Positions 34,249-43,225 of a DNA stretch of 64,000 bases are shown one piece after another (position 1 is the first letter of the stretch; each line of letters opens with the position of its first letter). The notes beneath the pieces were generated by a model. That model saw nothing but the letters and a program-made list of their open reading frames with translations, was not told the origin of the DNA and searched no databases. The translations under genes and the position numbers were made by a program. This stretch comes from Planctomycetota bacterium (lineage in GTDB: Bacteria > Planctomycetota > UBA8742 > UBA2392): contig JAGQRH010000001.1 in NCBI GenBank assembly GCA_020425605.1, positions 1 to 64,000 on the forward strand, written 5' to 3'.

Positions 34249-35271
34249 ATGTCAGACCACACGACCGCATGGGAAAAATTCGACAGCTGGATCAAGCAGG
34301 GCATCGAAATGCGGGCAAGCGACCTGCACCTCGTGCCCGGCTACCGGCCAAGCTTGCGCGTTGACGGCGCCCTGAAGCCGGTCGACGAAATGATCCTGAC
34401 GAGCGAGCAGACCCACTGGATCGGTGTCTGCCTGTTCGGCAACCACGTCGGCTATGAGCTGTCGGGCACCGGGGCAATGCGCCTGTCGCGGACGTACGGC
34501 GACGTGATCGCCGACATCACGGTCGCCAGCGCCGGCGGGCACAAGACCGTCTGCGTGCGCATGCACGGTGGCGAGATTCCGTCGTTCGCGAAGGTTGACC
34601 TGCCCGAGCGCACCATCGAGCTGCTGAAGGCGCCCAAGGGAATCGTGCTGGTGGGCGGGCCCCACGGTAGCGGCAAGACCACAACGCTCTACTCGATGGC
34701 GGACTGGATCAATGAGAACCGTCCGGTGCACCTGTGCACGATCGAGAAGCCTCGTCACTACGTTTTCCAGAAGCGGCAGGCGATCGTGCAGCAGCGCGAG
34801 GTCGGGCTTGACGGCCCGAGCGCTGCGGCGCTGGTAGAAGTTTCGATGCAGCAGGACCCGGACGTGCTGATGGTGGGGGACATCGAGGACTTCGAGACGC
34901 TGGCCGGTGTGCTGCACGCGGCCGAGACCGGCCATCTGGTGCTCGTGCAGGTCCACGCCAAGGATGCCGTCGATGCCGTGCAGCGGATCGTCGAGGCCGC
35001 GCCCGAGTCGATGCACGCCCAGATCAGGCGCCAGCTGAGTGAGTGCCTGCGCGGCATCACGATCCAGCGACTGGTGAAGTGCGCCGACGGACGCACCCGC
35101 AAGGCCGTCTACGAGGTCATGAACGAAAGCGCCCGCAAGCTCGCGACCGGCGCGACGCCGGACGCAGGCTTCTACCTCGCCCGCGCGGCCGACCAGGTCA
35201 AGGCGCTGGAAGAAGCGGGTAAAGTTGCCAAAGAAGAAGCCGACCGCATGCGCCGCGAATTCGGCGGCTAG
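34249..35271 (+). CDS. PilT/GspE-like secretion ATPase, atypical
   Basis: 340 aa from ATG at 34249 with GGAGAGGG just upstream. Resembles PilT: N-terminal MRASDLHLVPGYRPSLRVDG, then Walker A GPHGSGKTTTLYS (about 136-148), Walker B-like DPDVLMVGDIEDFETL (about 203-218), and a His region GHLVLVQVHAKDAVDAVQRI. It differs from true PilT in having DIED for EIRD and an atypical arm where the Asp box is normally conserved. Its coupling to a sigma gene and lack of pilus neighbours suggest a regulatory or divergent role rather than twitching motility. Terminator follows. Confidence 0.88.
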   Translation: MSDHTTAWEKFDSWIKQGIEMRASDLHLVPGYRPSLRVDGALKPVDEMILTSEQTHWIGVCLFGNHVGYELSGTGAMRLSRTYGDVIADITVASAGGHKTVCVRMHGGEIPSFAKVDLPERTIELLKAPKGIVLVGGPHGSGKTTTLYSMADWINENRPVHLCTIEKPRHYVFQKRQAIVQQREVGLDGPSAAALVEVSMQQDPDVLMVGDIEDFETLAGVLHAAETGHLVLVQVHAKDAVDAVQRIVEAAPESMHAQIRRQLSECLRGITIQRLVKCADGRTRKAVYEVMNESARKLATGATPDAGFYLARAADQVKALEEAGKVAKEEADRMRREFGG

Positions 35272-35287
35272 GCGCTGCTTGTCGCCC

Positions 35288-35315
35288 AACCGGGGATGCG
35301 AAAGCATCCCCGGTT
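35288..35315 (+). terminator. Rho-independent terminator after the PilT-like gene
   Basis: AACCGGGGATGC (35288-35299), GAAA tetraloop, GCATCCCCGGTT (35304-35315), followed by CGTTTAT. Confidence 0.9.
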
Positions 35316-35375
35316 CGTTTATATGCGCGCGGGCATGCGCTAGACTGTAGTGGGCGAAGTACATTGAGGGGCAAG

Positions 35376-37271
35376 ATGACGGACGGGCAAACCGCGCAGC
35401 ACCCACGCTATTCCGAGCGCAAGGAAACCCATCGCAAGATCGGCGAGTTGCTGCTTGAGCAGGGCAAGCTGCGGCGCGACCAGCTTGAGCATGCGCTCGA
35501 GATGCAGAAGACGATGGGCGGGCTGATCGGCAGCGTGCTGGTCGAACTCGGACTGATCAGCGACAGCGACCTGTGCGAGACGCTTGCCAGGTCCCTCGGA
35601 CTCGAACTGATCGACCTCAATCGACTCGGCGCCGTCGACCCGGATGCCGCCCACTTCATCCCCGAATCGATCGCCCGTCGCCACAAGCTGATCGGCGTGC
35701 GGTTCGATCGAAGCAAGCCCGAGCGCAAGACGCCGGACCGCGTGGTCGTCGCCATGTCCGACCCCAGCGACTTCATGGCCCTCGACAGTATCCGTGCCGC
35801 CACCAACATGGAGCCGCTGCCCGCCGTCGCCACCCGCGGGCAGATCAGCGACGCACTGCAGACGGCGTACCTCGAAAGCCCGCTCAGCCTCGAGGAAGCG
35901 GTCGGCGAATTGAAGGACTTCAAGGTAGAAACGCCCTCCGACAAGATCGAGGGCGACGACTTCAATCGCCTGAAGTCCGAGGCGGGGCTCGCACCCGTCG
36001 TGCGTTTCGTGAACTCGATGCTGTTCGAGGCTGCGCGCATGAAGGCCAGCGACATCCACATCGAACCGCAGGAACACCACCTGCGCTGCCGTTTCCGTAT
36101 TGACGGAGAACTGCGCGTCGTCGCGCCGCCGCCGAAGGAGCTGCAGGCGGCGATCATCAGCCGCATCAAGATCATTAGCGCGCTGGACATCGCCGAGCGT
36201 CGCCTGCCGCAGGACGGGCGGCTCAAGATCCGCTTTCTCGGGCGCAACATCGACGTGCGCGTTTCCACCATGCCGACCGTGCACGGCGAAAAAGTCGTGC
36301 TGCGCCTTCTGGACCAGAGCGCAACGACGTTGAATCTCGATGACCTCGGGTTCGAGGAAGAAACGGTCGCGGCCATGCGGCGCATCATCCAGTCGCCGCA
36401 CGGGATCGTGCTGTTGTGCGGCCCCACAGGCTGCGGCAAGAGCACGACGCTGTACAGCTTCGTGCGCGAGCTGAACCAGACAAACGTCAACATCGTCACG
36501 GTCGAGGACCCCGTCGAGTATCGCATCGAAGGCGTCAACCAGACGCACGTACGCCCGCAGATCGGGCTGACATTCGCCAACTGCCTCCGCACCATACTGC
36601 GCCAGGACCCGGACATCGTGATGGTCGGCGAGATCCGCGACCTCGAGACGCTGGAAGTCGCTGTGCGCGCCAGCCTGACCGGCCACCTGGTTTTCAGCAC
36701 CCTGCACACCAACACGGCCGTTAGCAGCACTACACGCATGGTGAACATGGGCCTGCAGCCATACCTGATCGCGGCGACGCTGAATGCCGCGCTGAGCCAA
36801 CGGCTGGTGCGAAAGGTCTGCAAGGCCTGCGGCAAGCAGGTCACGTTGCAGCCTTTGGCGCGGGAAGCGCTTGGACGTTGCCTCGGGCAGGAAGTTGATT
36901 TCGAGGTTGTCCAAAAGGTGGGTTGTCCTGAGTGCGGCTACACGGGCTACAAGGGCCGGGTCGCCGTGAATGAGTTGTTTGAGCCGAATGACGCGATCCG
37001 CGAATTGATCGGCCACGGCGCTGAAGAGCAAGCGGTCGAGGCAGCGGCCAAGGCGGCCGGCATGAAGTTCCTGATCGATAACGCGTGGCGAAAGTTGAAG
37101 GCCGGCGTCACGACTGTAGAGGAAGTGTTGAGCCTCGGTTTCCAAAGAGCTGAAGATGCGGCAGCCCTCACACGCGAAAAGCAAAAGGGCGGCTCCGAGG
37201 AACTGATCTTCGACGACGACGACAAGCCAACCGGCGAAACCCTCGACTTCGACGCCAACCCGCCGGGGTAG
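35376..37271 (+). CDS. Type II secretion/type IV pilus assembly ATPase (GspE/PilB family)
   Basis: 631 aa from ATG at 35376 (MTDGQTAQHPRYSERKE) with GAGGGG upstream; a TTG at 35364 is an alternative. Hydrolyses ATP at the cytoplasmic base of a T2SS or T4P machine. Residues 20-160: MshEN domain (RKIGELLLEQGKLRRDQLEH, IGSVLVELGLISDSDLCETL). Catalytic part: ASDIHIEPQ, Walker A GPTGCGKSTTLYS (about 349-361), Walker B DPDIVMVGEIRD (about 411-422), GHLVFSTLHTNTA, and a zinc element VCKACGK ... CPECGYTGYKG (about 482-525). Complete. Other secretion or pilus genes are not adjacent. Its N-terminal domain is a relative of the 6240-7010 protein. Confidence 0.95.
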   Translation: MTDGQTAQHPRYSERKETHRKIGELLLEQGKLRRDQLEHALEMQKTMGGLIGSVLVELGLISDSDLCETLARSLGLELIDLNRLGAVDPDAAHFIPESIARRHKLIGVRFDRSKPERKTPDRVVVAMSDPSDFMALDSIRAATNMEPLPAVATRGQISDALQTAYLESPLSLEEAVGELKDFKVETPSDKIEGDDFNRLKSEAGLAPVVRFVNSMLFEAARMKASDIHIEPQEHHLRCRFRIDGELRVVAPPPKELQAAIISRIKIISALDIAERRLPQDGRLKIRFLGRNIDVRVSTMPTVHGEKVVLRLLDQSATTLNLDDLGFEEETVAAMRRIIQSPHGIVLLCGPTGCGKSTTLYSFVRELNQTNVNIVTVEDPVEYRIEGVNQTHVRPQIGLTFANCLRTILRQDPDIVMVGEIRDLETLEVAVRASLTGHLVFSTLHTNTAVSSTTRMVNMGLQPYLIAATLNAALSQRLVRKVCKACGKQVTLQPLAREALGRCLGQEVDFEVVQKVGCPECGYTGYKGRVAVNELFEPNDAIRELIGHGAEEQAVEAAAKAAGMKFLIDNAWRKLKAGVTTVEEVLSLGFQRAEDAAALTREKQKGGSEELIFDDDDKPTGETLDFDANPPG

Positions 37272-37335
37272 GGGAATACTTGCATCAATTGCTGAGGCGG
37301 CGATATTGGCCCAAGAAATCTTGGGAGTTCCAAAA

Positions 37336-38568
37336 ATGCTACACGGCATAGGCAAGCGCCTTGAGGATTTCAAAGATCGGCTGGAAGGAAACCCAAAGGC
37401 TAGAGCTAGGCTCGAACGAGAGTCCGCGTATTCAGTGTATACAGCTGCTGCCGTTGCAGATGGTGTACTGACCACAGAAGAACTCCGATATCTGGACCAA
37501 ACGCGCATAGCGCTTGGGCTGGATAAACAGACCGCTGACCGGATTTTGCACGACTCCGTTCTCGATTACTTCAGAAGGCGATTGACCAGCGTTGAGTACA
37601 ATTCGCCCGACGATGCGGCTCGATTGATCACCGCTGTCCGGGGTGACATCAAGGGTCTGAAGGTGTCATGGTCCGGTATCAAGCGGCAACTTCACCGTGA
37701 AATCATGGCGTACTTGGGGCGTGTTCTACACACCCAGTGGGCGGACAATGTGATGGATGAGAACGAAGTCGCCACGTTCGAAACGATATGCAAGAAATTC
37801 GGAGTGAGTTTCGAGGACGTTGCTAAGCGATTCGCGGATCGTATCCAGTCTCATTTGGAAGCATACATCGGCCAGCAGGATGCGGCCGGCGAATTGAGCG
37901 ACGACGACGTCTACTACATCACTCGCTTGGCTGACTTGTTCGGCCTAAATCCTCGAGCAAGAAGCAGGCTTGTCGACGAGGTGTATCACCGCCTTTCTTT
38001 GGCCGCCGTGCGTCGCGGCGACTTCACCACATACCGGTCGCCTATCCTTCTTGATAGTTCGGAGCGTTGCATCTACGCGGCTCAAGGTGCGCAGTTTCTC
38101 CAGCTGGGTAAACCGTACGACAAGATGCAGTTCGGTGCGTTCGTTATCACGGACAGAAAGATGTACTTCGTTCCCCACGACGGAGGACAGAAATCGCTCG
38201 CGCTGAAGCGGATTCTGAATATCGACCCCGATCGAGGCGGTTTGCGCGTTCAAGGAAACAAGAAGAATGCTTCGGGGCTTTATCAGGTTCCCGATCCAGA
38301 GCTTGCACTGGAGACACTGTACACCGCCGTGATGATTGAGCGACGTCACATGCAACCGAACGAGGGTGAAGAGCGCACGAGACACATCCCCCAGTCCGTG
38401 AAGCACGCCGTGTGGCACCGTGACGGCGGGCGCTGTGTCCAGTGCGGAGCGGCGCAGCATTTGCATTTCGACCACATAATTCCGTTTTCGCGAGGCGGCG
38501 CCAACACGGTTGAGAACATCCAACTGCTCTGTGTTTCATGTAACTTGGCAAAGAGTGATCGGATTTAG
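37336..38568 (+). CDS. TerB-like / PH-like / HNH nuclease protein
   Basis: 410 aa from ATG at 37336 with GGGAG upstream. Residues about 20-215 carry helical repeats resembling TerB/tellurite-resistance modules (AAAVADGVLTTEELRYLDQT, MDENEVATFETICKKFGV, LSDDDVYYITRLADLFGL). Residues about 235-330 look like a bacterial PH-like domain (CIYAAQGAQFLQLGKPYDKM, FGAFVITDRKMYFVPHDG). Residues about 350-408 are an HNH nuclease motif: HRDGGRCVQCGAAQHLHFDHI, PFSRGGANTVENIQLLCVSCN, with all four Cys and the His in place. The combination suggests a nucleolytic effector with sensor domains; defence is inferred, not shown. Lower GC than the ATPase upstream, 65 bp away. Confidence 0.75.
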   Translation: MLHGIGKRLEDFKDRLEGNPKARARLERESAYSVYTAAAVADGVLTTEELRYLDQTRIALGLDKQTADRILHDSVLDYFRRRLTSVEYNSPDDAARLITAVRGDIKGLKVSWSGIKRQLHREIMAYLGRVLHTQWADNVMDENEVATFETICKKFGVSFEDVAKRFADRIQSHLEAYIGQQDAAGELSDDDVYYITRLADLFGLNPRARSRLVDEVYHRLSLAAVRRGDFTTYRSPILLDSSERCIYAAQGAQFLQLGKPYDKMQFGAFVITDRKMYFVPHDGGQKSLALKRILNIDPDRGGLRVQGNKKNASGLYQVPDPELALETLYTAVMIERRHMQPNEGEERTRHIPQSVKHAVWHRDGGRCVQCGAAQHLHFDHIIPFSRGGANTVENIQLLCVSCNLAKSDRI

Positions 38569-38636
38569 ACGCTACGCGCACTCACTGAAACAGGGCAGGC
38601 TGGTTGTTGGCGACTGCGGCAGTCAGCGCGCGCGGA

Positions 38637-38676
38637 AGTGTCGCACCGTAACAGCATACCCCATCGTTGCGACACT
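38637..38676. terminator. Shared hairpin between HNH and FHA-protease genes
   Basis: AGTGTCGCA (38637-38645) pairs with TGCGACACT (38668-38676). It lies between convergent stops, overlapping the last two bases of the minus-strand stop. No clear T-run, so activity is a guess. Confidence 0.45.
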
Positions 38677-40558
38677 ACTTGGCCAGCTTGTCGACGAGCT
38701 CGCGGGCGTGGTCGGCGGAGATGGCTTCGCCGAGGGTGCCCTCGAAGCGGCGGGTGACGATGCCGATCACTTTGCCGGACAGGTTGATCAGCGGCCCGCC
38801 CGAGTTGCCGGGGATGATGGGCGCCGAGGTGCCGATCACGCCGACCTCGAACTGCAGGCTGCGGATGTCGCCCGTCGCGGGGCTGGTGGTCACGGTCGTG
38901 CCCTTGATGACGCTGAGCCCGAGCGGATAGCCGAGCGCCATCACCTTGTCCGTTACGTGCAACGCCTTTAATTCTTCATCGCTGGCGATCGGCAAAGGCA
39001 GCGTCAGCTCTTTGGCGTCTCGGCGCTCGAGCTCGAGGACGCACAGGTCGTTGAACGTATCCATGTTGTGGATGCCGGCCTTCTTGACGCGCACGATGAT
39101 GTCCGCCGGCAGGTCGGTCTTGAAGCCGGATCTTTCGAGGTAGCTTGCGTAGTTGTCGCCGAAGGTCGTCCAGTCGTCGGGTGCGAAACCCTTCACCCTG
39201 ATGCTACCCTGCCCACCGCGGCCACCCGGCAGACTGGCCCAGGCCTCCGCGACGCTGAGGTTGGTATCGCCGACTTTCTCGCGCAGCTTGGTGCCCGGGT
39301 GCCAGGCCGCGATGACCCACTGGTTCATCGGCGCGGGCTCAACGCCGCTGATGGCGTGGCTGAGCGCCAACTCCGGCTTGAAGTAGTAGGGCTTCAGCAC
39401 GTGCTTGTTGGTGACCACCCAGGCTTTCTTGTCGCTGGTGTGCGCGAGCCAGCCGGTGCCGGTGCCGCTTTCGATACCGACGGCCTTTCCGTCCGCATCC
39501 AGCAGAGGGTACTGCACGAATATAAGGAAGACGGAGTTGTTGTACTTCTCGGCCACCTCGCGGAATGAGCCCTCGGCGGGCTCCTTCGACAGCTCCTTGA
39601 GCTGGCGAAGCTGCTCTTCCGTTGCGTCCTTCAGCTCCTTGAGCTGCGCGTCGCTGATTTCCTTCACGCGCGCGGCCGTCTCTTCGTCGACGTCCTTGCG
39701 CAGCTGGTCGAAGCGCTTTTCCTGCTCGGCCTTCAGCGTGGCGACCTGGTCTGCCAGTGCGGTCTCAAGCTCGGCCATCTTGTTGCGCAGGTCGTCGAGT
39801 TCCTTCTGCCGCTGCTTTTCGGCTTCTTCGCGCTGCTTCTCGGCGTCCTGGCGTTTGCGCTCGGCTTCATCGAGCTTGGCAGTCGTGTCGGCCTTTTCCT
39901 TGGCCTGCTCGGTCTCGTTGTGGTTGTAGTACCAGACGCCGATGGCCGCGGCGGCGACGATCAGCATGAACAGCGCCGCCACCAGCGTCGTCAGGCTTGC
40001 GCGGCGTTGGGCTGAGCGCGCCTCCAGCCGCTCGGCCACCGCCTTGATCATGTGCCTGGTCTTGTCGCCGGCGCCGACCTGTGCGCCGACTTCGTTCACC
40101 ATCACCGTCAGGCTTTCGGGGTCGTCGTCGGAATCCGCCGGGCGTGGCGGGTTCATCGAAGACGGGAACTTCGAGACCGGCGGCGGCGGCTCACCGGGGA
40201 TGACAACGCGCAGCGTGGCGCCCTCCTGGCCAAGGTTGATCTCATAGCCGTCGTAGACGCGTGTGCCTTCCACGGTGGCGCGATGCTTCTCGACGTAGAG
40301 CCCGTTGCTGCTGCCCTGGTCGCGCAGGTAGATGCCGTCGTTGCGTTCCTCAATCAGCGCGTGGTGGCCCGAGACCTTGAGGTCGCGCGCACCATCAAAG
40401 CGCAGGTTGCAGTCGGGCGCACGGCCGATCAGTACGCCGGCGCGCAGCTCGGTACTGGTGTAGCCGAAGCGCCGCCCCGCGAGCGAGCTGGTCAGCACCT
40501 CGATGATCAGGCGGGGACCGCCGGCTTCCTGCAGCGTTGGTTGTTCGTCGTCAGCCAT
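38675..40558 (-). CDS. FHA - transmembrane - coiled coil - trypsin-like protease
   Basis: 627 aa from ATG at 40558 (MADDEQPTLQEAGGPRLIIE). Residues about 40-110: FHA domain (VLIGRAPDCNLRFDG, VSGHHALIEERNDGIYLRD, GSSNGLYVE) that binds phosphothreonine, in the cytoplasm. Helix about 185-210 (TLVAALFMLIVAAAAIGVWY), then a Glu/Lys coiled coil (about 215-330). Residues about 340-627: S1C/HtrA-like protease with His in VVTNKHVL, Asp in FNDLCVLELE, and nucleophile Ser in PGNSGGPLINL. All three catalytic residues are present. The protease domain should lie outside the cytoplasm, so the protein can relay an internal phospho-signal to the exterior. Divergent from the DUF1549 gene (196 bp). Confidence 0.88.
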   Translation of the reverse strand: MADDEQPTLQEAGGPRLIIEVLTSSLAGRRFGYTSTELRAGVLIGRAPDCNLRFDGARDLKVSGHHALIEERNDGIYLRDQGSSNGLYVEKHRATVEGTRVYDGYEINLGQEGATLRVVIPGEPPPPVSKFPSSMNPPRPADSDDDPESLTVMVNEVGAQVGAGDKTRHMIKAVAERLEARSAQRRASLTTLVAALFMLIVAAAAIGVWYYNHNETEQAKEKADTTAKLDEAERKRQDAEKQREEAEKQRQKELDDLRNKMAELETALADQVATLKAEQEKRFDQLRKDVDEETAARVKEISDAQLKELKDATEEQLRQLKELSKEPAEGSFREVAEKYNNSVFLIFVQYPLLDADGKAVGIESGTGTGWLAHTSDKKAWVVTNKHVLKPYYFKPELALSHAISGVEPAPMNQWVIAAWHPGTKLREKVGDTNLSVAEAWASLPGGRGGQGSIRVKGFAPDDWTTFGDNYASYLERSGFKTDLPADIIVRVKKAGIHNMDTFNDLCVLELERRDAKELTLPLPIASDEELKALHVTDKVMALGYPLGLSVIKGTTVTTSPATGDIRSLQFEVGVIGTSAPIIPGNSGGPLINLSGKVIGIVTRRFEGTLGEAISADHARELVDKLAK

Positions 40559-40753
40559 TACCCGGAAGGATACCCCAGCAAACCCCGGCAGCAAGCGTGC
40601 CGGACCGCCATACGTATCCGCAACAAGTCGGAGGTGCGTCCTATTGCAAATCTGGGAAGGCAGAATCGGTCGTACCCGATCCGGTGCGCTGTTTGCATTG
40701 CGTGCGCGGGTGCAGGCGTTCGCCGCGGTAGACTCTTCCCGGAGGCCCACCAC

Positions 40754-42451
40754 ATGCGTAACGCAATCGCCCTTTCTCTCCTGGCCGCCATGGCCGTCTC
40801 CTGTCTGGTCGCCGGCGCGTCATTCACGCGCGCGGACGACGTCGATGACAACCTGCCCAAACGTTCGCGCCTCGGCAAGAACTGGAAGAAGGTCAGCGAC
40901 GCCCTCGACGAAGCCTACGAGGCCATGCAGGCCGACGCCGGCGTTGAGCCTGCACCGCTGGTCGACGACGACCTCTGGCTGCGACGCGTTTACCTTGACC
41001 TCACGGGCGCGCCGCCTTCGCCTGACGAAATCCAGGCCTTCCACCCCAAGGACGGCGACCCCGACAAGCGCGCCGCGCAAGCTCGCCGCGAAGCAGTAGT
41101 CGAGTACCTGCTGGCCACCCCCGAATTCGAGCACCACATGGCGACATGGTGGACGACCATCCTGGTCGGCCGTCCCAGCAACACGGTCACGGTGCGGGGC
41201 GGCGGCGGCCTGTTTGAGTACCTGCGACGCTCTTTCGAACTTAACCAGGGCTGGGACAAGACGGTCCACGGCCTGTTCGCCGATACGCGCGGGGTCGTCG
41301 GTACGCCGGAGTACAGCTACCTCAACTTCCTCGCCGCTTCGAACGACCTCGCCTACATGGCGGGCAGCACCAGCCGCGTGTTTCTCGGGCGGCAGATCCA
41401 GTGCGCCCAGTGCCACGACTCCAAGATCGACGCCTGGACCAAGGACGACTTCGAGGCCTGGCAGGCCTTCTTCAAGTCCTTCACCGAGGAGTACAAGTTT
41501 CAGGACCAGAACTTTCTGCGCCTCGGACAGGACCTCACGTTCCGCACACCCGGCGACTTGCAGGCCAAGCTCGACCTGAAGGGCGAATACAAGCTGCCCC
41601 GCTTCCTTGACGGGCGCGACTGGTCAGCGAAGGACCGCGGCAACTTGCGCGAATCGATGGCCGACTGGTTGACCAGCAGGGACAATCCCTGGTTCTCCGA
41701 GATGACGGTCAATCGCTACATGGGCTACTTCCTCGGCGTCGCGTTCGTGAACCCGGTGGATGCCTTCAACAGCCTGAATGACCCGACCATCCCCGTCATC
41801 ATGAAGGTGATGGGCCGTGACTTCGTGGCTTCCGGCTTCGATGTCAGGCGGCTGATCCGCATCATCGTCAACAGCAAGATCTACCAGCGCCAGAGCGTCA
41901 CGAACGACAGCAACCTCTACGACTACATGTACTACAGCCACCAGCAGGTCCGCGAGCTGAGCCCGGAGATGATCGAGCGCAGCATCCTCAAGGTCGTCGG
42001 CGTGGAAGACCCGAAAGTCGCACCCAAGCCCACCAACCGCAAGGCCGAGGTAGCGGCCGACTCCGCCTCGCCCGAGATGGAGAGCTCATACGCATACCGC
42101 TTGCGCCTGCACTCGCTGATCACGCAGGCCTTTGACGGCGAAGACGTGCAGAAGTCAGTCGATGACCGAGGCGGCAGCCTGATGCGCGCCCTCATGTTCA
42201 TGAACGGCGACATCCTGCCAAAGGGCCCGCGCTGCAATCTCGACGATATCCTCAGCAAACCGCTGCGGACCAAAGACCGCGTCGAGCTCGTCTTCGCAAC
42301 GGTGCTCGGCCGATACCCCACGAAGACGGAGCTTGGCAAGCTGCTCGCCACCGTCGACGAGTGGACCGACGGCAAACGTGCTGAGCGCGACATCTACGAG
42401 GACCTGTTCCTCTCTCTCATGTGCACACCCGAGTTCGTGAACCGAAGTTGA
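40754..42451 (+). CDS. DUF1549/DUF1553-type planctomycetal protein
   Basis: 565 aa from ATG at 40754 with GGAGG just upstream. Signal peptide MRNAIALSLLAAMAVSCLVAG. N-terminal DUF1549: DDLWLRRVYLDLTGAPPSPDE, then RQIQCAQCHDSKIDAWT, a heme-type CxxCH motif seen in this family. C-terminal DUF1553: MADWLTSRDNPWFSEMTVNR, FVASGFDVRRLIRIIVNSKI, LGRYPTKTELGKL. These proteins are abundant in Planctomycetota and often sit next to a DUF1501 protein; here no DUF1501 gene follows. Function unknown; periplasmic. This is one of the main grounds for the phylum call. Confidence 0.92.
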   Translation: MRNAIALSLLAAMAVSCLVAGASFTRADDVDDNLPKRSRLGKNWKKVSDALDEAYEAMQADAGVEPAPLVDDDLWLRRVYLDLTGAPPSPDEIQAFHPKDGDPDKRAAQARREAVVEYLLATPEFEHHMATWWTTILVGRPSNTVTVRGGGGLFEYLRRSFELNQGWDKTVHGLFADTRGVVGTPEYSYLNFLAASNDLAYMAGSTSRVFLGRQIQCAQCHDSKIDAWTKDDFEAWQAFFKSFTEEYKFQDQNFLRLGQDLTFRTPGDLQAKLDLKGEYKLPRFLDGRDWSAKDRGNLRESMADWLTSRDNPWFSEMTVNRYMGYFLGVAFVNPVDAFNSLNDPTIPVIMKVMGRDFVASGFDVRRLIRIIVNSKIYQRQSVTNDSNLYDYMYYSHQQVRELSPEMIERSILKVVGVEDPKVAPKPTNRKAEVAADSASPEMESSYAYRLRLHSLITQAFDGEDVQKSVDDRGGSLMRALMFMNGDILPKGPRCNLDDILSKPLRTKDRVELVFATVLGRYPTKTELGKLLATVDEWTDGKRAERDIYEDLFLSLMCTPEFVNRS

Positions 42452-42489
42452 AGTCTCTAGGTGAAACACGGCACGCAACGAGCCATAAG

Positions 42490-42507
42490 CCGGGACGCAA
42501 GTCCCGG
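42490..42507 (+). terminator. Hairpin downstream of DUF1549 gene
   Basis: CCGGGAC (42490-42496), loop GCAA, GTCCCGG (42501-42507). It lies 39 bases after the stop and has no T-run. Confidence 0.4.
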
Positions 42508-42547
42508 GGAGAATCACCGACAACGGGAAGCAATCGCACACAAAGCA

Positions 42548-42580
42548 CCCGCAAACCCGCTTAAAATGTGGGTTTGCGGG
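42548..42580. terminator. Bidirectional hairpin between convergent genes
   Basis: CCCGCAAACCC (42548-42558) pairs with GGGTTTGCGGG (42570-42580). The spacer is GCTTAAAATGT. It lies between the DUF1549 gene and the minus-strand gene at 42638. Confidence 0.6.
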
Positions 42581-42637
42581 CAGGTGTTAAATGGCCAACA
42601 CCCGGGGCTGTGCCCGGGTTGCCGGAACGCACGTGCG

Positions 42638-43225
42638 CTAGATCGAATACGGCCGGCTTCGCTGGAACCGTTCCCACGCGAGTTCCGTCTTGCTCGTCTG
42701 CAGCTGCAATTTGTCGCCCACGCTCATCGCGTTCATCATTTCCGGAAATGCTCCGGCCGCGATCTGCTTCAGCAGGCGCGCGGCCTGCACCCCCAGGCGC
42801 ATCAGCATCATCAGCGGGTGCATCCGCCCGCGCGGCTGTTTGCGCTGTGCCTGCGCCGGGTCATCGTCCGTCGCGATGGTTTCCAGCTCGGGGTCGGGCG
42901 CGAAAGCGCCATCCTCGCGGATCGTGGAGATCGCGCACGGCAGGTCAGCGGCGCAGATCTTGCGCACGTCGCCCAGGCGCACGGAATCCAGAACGCCGGA
43001 GGTGATGCGCGCGACTTGCCAAAGCAGCTTGCACGCATCGCCGAGCATGTAGTGGATGAAGCCGTCGTTGGTCGGGTTGACGCCGGCCGTGTGCCCACGA
43101 ATAGGAACGCGCAGGTCGGGCGTCGTGCCCTCCGAGCCATTGATCGGCTGGCTAGCGCGCTCTGGCGGCACGTCCGGATTGTCGGCGGAAACGTTCTCAT
43201 CGCGGGCTGCAGGGTTGTCAGGCAT
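42638..43225 (-). CDS. Hypothetical protein
   Basis: 195 aa from ATG at 43225 (MPDNPAARDENVSADNPDV). The first 50 residues are disordered and polar, and the rest is helical with YMLGDACKLLWQVARITSGV and MHPLMMLMRLGVQAARLLKQ. No signal peptide or clear membrane helix. No family recognised. It stands alone between a hairpin and the repeat region at 43495-43740. Confidence 0.6.
   Translation of the reverse strand: MPDNPAARDENVSADNPDVPPERASQPINGSEGTTPDLRVPIRGHTAGVNPTNDGFIHYMLGDACKLLWQVARITSGVLDSVRLGDVRKICAADLPCAISTIREDGAFAPDPELETIATDDDPAQAQRKQPRGRMHPLMMLMRLGVQAARLLKQIAAGAFPEMMNAMSVGDKLQLQTSKTELAWERFQRSRPYSI

Noticed and set aside
35408..37508. Long minus-strand frames opposite the GspE gene (478 and 722 codons)
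   Set aside because: Composition-driven shadows of an intact GspE/PilB gene in a high-GC region.
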